Positions 62,336-64,000 of a stretch of DNA of 64,000 bases are shown here, piece after piece. The stretch is from contig NW_002060969.1 in NCBI RefSeq assembly GCF_000150275.1, forward strand, positions 580,809 to 644,808, in the 5' to 3' direction. The translations under genes were made by a program, and so were the position numbers. The notes beneath the pieces were generated by a model, which searched no databases, had not been told where the DNA came from, and worked only from the letters and a program-made list of their open reading frames with translations. Origin of the DNA: Trichoplax adhaerens (taxonomy: Eukaryota > Placozoa > Uniplacotomia > Trichoplacea > Trichoplacidae). Within the stretch, counting starts at the first letter, position 1; every line of letters begins with the position of its first letter.

Positions 62336-63929
62336 AGCACTTTCGAAATGTCAGTTATGTACTGTACAAGCAGTGATACGGTCGGTGTTCCTTCTTTAGT
62401 AGCTTCTTGTATAAGTCTGTTTGTATATAACAGTATATACTGTTATAGAATGCATAGACTAATACGTATTAATACCTATAAGTACAGTACTAGTAATATC
62501 GCCAACCGCTTCGCCGTCCGTTTATGTAAGTTAGGATAGTTTAGTAAATAATTCAATATATGCAGCACAATTCCAGCTGTAGTCAAGACGGATAGTTTAT
62601 GTACTTTATCTTTATTTACGCTCTGGTGTATACTCCTGACGTACGTATTTTGGACGTATACAGCACTTGAAAAAGGAAAAAATACGCGTATGGTTGGTTG
62701 GGTACCAGGCTCTACTGGATATGTTGTTTAGGTATACAGTAATTAGTGCACAGTATATCTCACTGGATACTTAGAGCTGACTTGTGAACTTAATTTACGC
62801 GCATTCTCTCCTTCCAATTAGCCCTATTCTTCTGACATAACCGAGCTAGCACGTTAAATCAGCACAATTTGGTATCTGACTTGCTATCAGTTATGACTTA
62901 GTAAACTGAAAAGGCTTCACATCTCTGATAACATCGATGCTTCAGTACCGTAAATTGAAGTAAGATAGTACTCCCTAGCTCTGCCATCGAGCGTTTCATT
63001 GCTAGCTTACATGCTTTTGCAGTCATTACGAGTATAAATTTTAGAGGGAGGAATGATAAATTCTTCTCTAATAGGAATTTAAGTTTATTACATAAAATTT
63101 AAATATACTGACTAGTCTAGAAGGCTCGAACTGAAATTGCTTGCAATTTAAGGGATTATTGCACTATAAAGCAATGCACCATTGGACATGTGAATGGACA
63201 GGGATAAACAGTAAATAGGACACTAAAGTATAATGAATGGTTTGACTTCGTCAATTATACTTACAAATATAAGAGACGTAACGATCTGTACTGATTAATT
63301 CGTAAATGAAGCAAAAAATAATTTATTGTAGATTACATTGAAGGTACGTCCTGAAATGGTTAATAAATTGATCTTATGTTATTAAAAGCCGCAAGGAAGA
63401 ACTCGGATTAATCCCATTAACATATTGCTATGGCTTTACTATAATTGCTAACTGGTCCGTTGCTACTTTTTCAAGACATAGTAATAATCACCGATATCTT
63501 AAATAGGGAAATGAATGATTCATCAAAAATTTAGCTATATCCAGAAGAGAAATTATTCCAAAATTTCGAAAGGAAAAAATTCTAAACTGGAGGATACTCT
63601 GAAATTATACTGGTCACAGTTTCGTAATTAAGCATTGTAACATTATATATTTCGTGGCGTAAAAGACCTTTTACTACGGTAACACCATGTATGATTAACT
63701 CAGAGTAATTTAGCGCAAGTAAGGTACTCATTAGGTGATATGAATCATTGCTATTGTATCTACCTGGATGACCGCAGCCATAAGCTACTAGAAGAAGGTC
63801 TTCTTTTAGTAGTCCATAGTGCAGCTTAAAATTATCTCATATCCTAACATGGATACGTGACCTAGTTCCTTACTAGCCCAATCTAGTAAACTAATTAAGC
63901 TAATTCCTTATGAATGAAACCTTAATCAA
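62336..63929. other. Subtelomeric unique DNA
   Basis: No gene recognised. It contains a few ACTGTACAGT-like words (62355, 62430, 62480) and a foldback near 63785-63813. Unique-looking sequence continues up to the telomere tract. Confidence 0.5.
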
Positions 63930-64000
63930 GGTTAGGGTTAGGGTTAGGGTTAGGGTTAGGGTTAGGGTTAGGGTTAGGGTTAGGGTTAGGGTTAGGGTTA
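63930..64000 (+). repeat. Telomere repeat (TTAGGG)n
   Basis: About twelve uninterrupted TTAGGG copies run to the last base of the window, in the orientation expected for a right-hand chromosome end. TTAGGG is the usual animal telomere repeat. Confidence 0.99.

Overview
This is the end of a chromosome from an animal. The G-rich strand runs into an uninterrupted (TTAGGG)n tract at 63930-64000, so the telomere lies to the right. The DNA is AT-rich, the genes have many short GT-AG introns, and several are small secreted peptide precursors. One precursor carries three YPFFG(N/S)..KR repeats, the layout I recall for the placozoan endomorphin-like peptide. A second carries repeated ..PSITFGKR units. 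The best guess is a placozoan (Trichoplax/Hoilungia lineage). That assignment rests on recognition of these peptides, not on a search.

Ten protein-coding genes were reassembled by hand, exon by exon. Five are conserved housekeeping genes: INCENP (7708-12676, minus), TMEM138 (15492-17063, plus), mitochondrial SSBP1 (18258-19394, minus), a mitochondrial-type HINT (46599-48243, minus) and HSPA14 (48668-53365, plus). Five encode secreted proteins: a trypsin-like protease (2511-3763, minus), an exon-array proline-rich precursor (22804-26817, minus), a SITF-amide-type precursor (35586-37388, minus), a putative PRY-amide precursor (43157-44200, minus) and the YPFF precursor (56813-61246, plus, about 2.7 kb from the telomere). 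The assembled reading frames stay in phase across every junction. Predicted lengths are close to the human proteins as I remember them for TMEM138 (161 vs 162 aa), SSBP1 (147 vs 148) and HSPA14 (511 vs 509).

Two patterns stand out. First, a palindromic repeat built from GTACTGTAC/GTACAGTAC is packed into the 5' flanks and first introns of the housekeeping genes (13.2-15.7 kb between divergent INCENP and TMEM138, 19.4-20.2 kb upstream of SSBP1, 48.3-49.3 kb at divergent HINT/HSPA14). It is nearly absent around the secreted-precursor genes, three of which show TATA-like boxes instead. Second, two precursors are built from tiny symmetric phase-0 exons. One has at least 12 exons of 10-19 codons after the signal exon, most being one proline-rich unit each. 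The YPFF gene contains three 12-nt microexons whose flanking introns look like copies of one another. C-terminal ..QPPP..Y..G(K/R)-stop motifs link two other precursors with the proline-rich array. Together these suggest a locally expanding peptide-precursor neighbourhood in the terminal 40 kb.

The rest is AT-rich noncoding DNA with microsatellites, a 200-N assembly gap (31485-31684), a decayed integrase-like relic near 1.3 kb, a two-copy tandem repeat at 29.0-29.5 kb and a two-copy subtelomeric repeat at 62.04-62.33 kb. No tRNA, rRNA or CRISPR was found.
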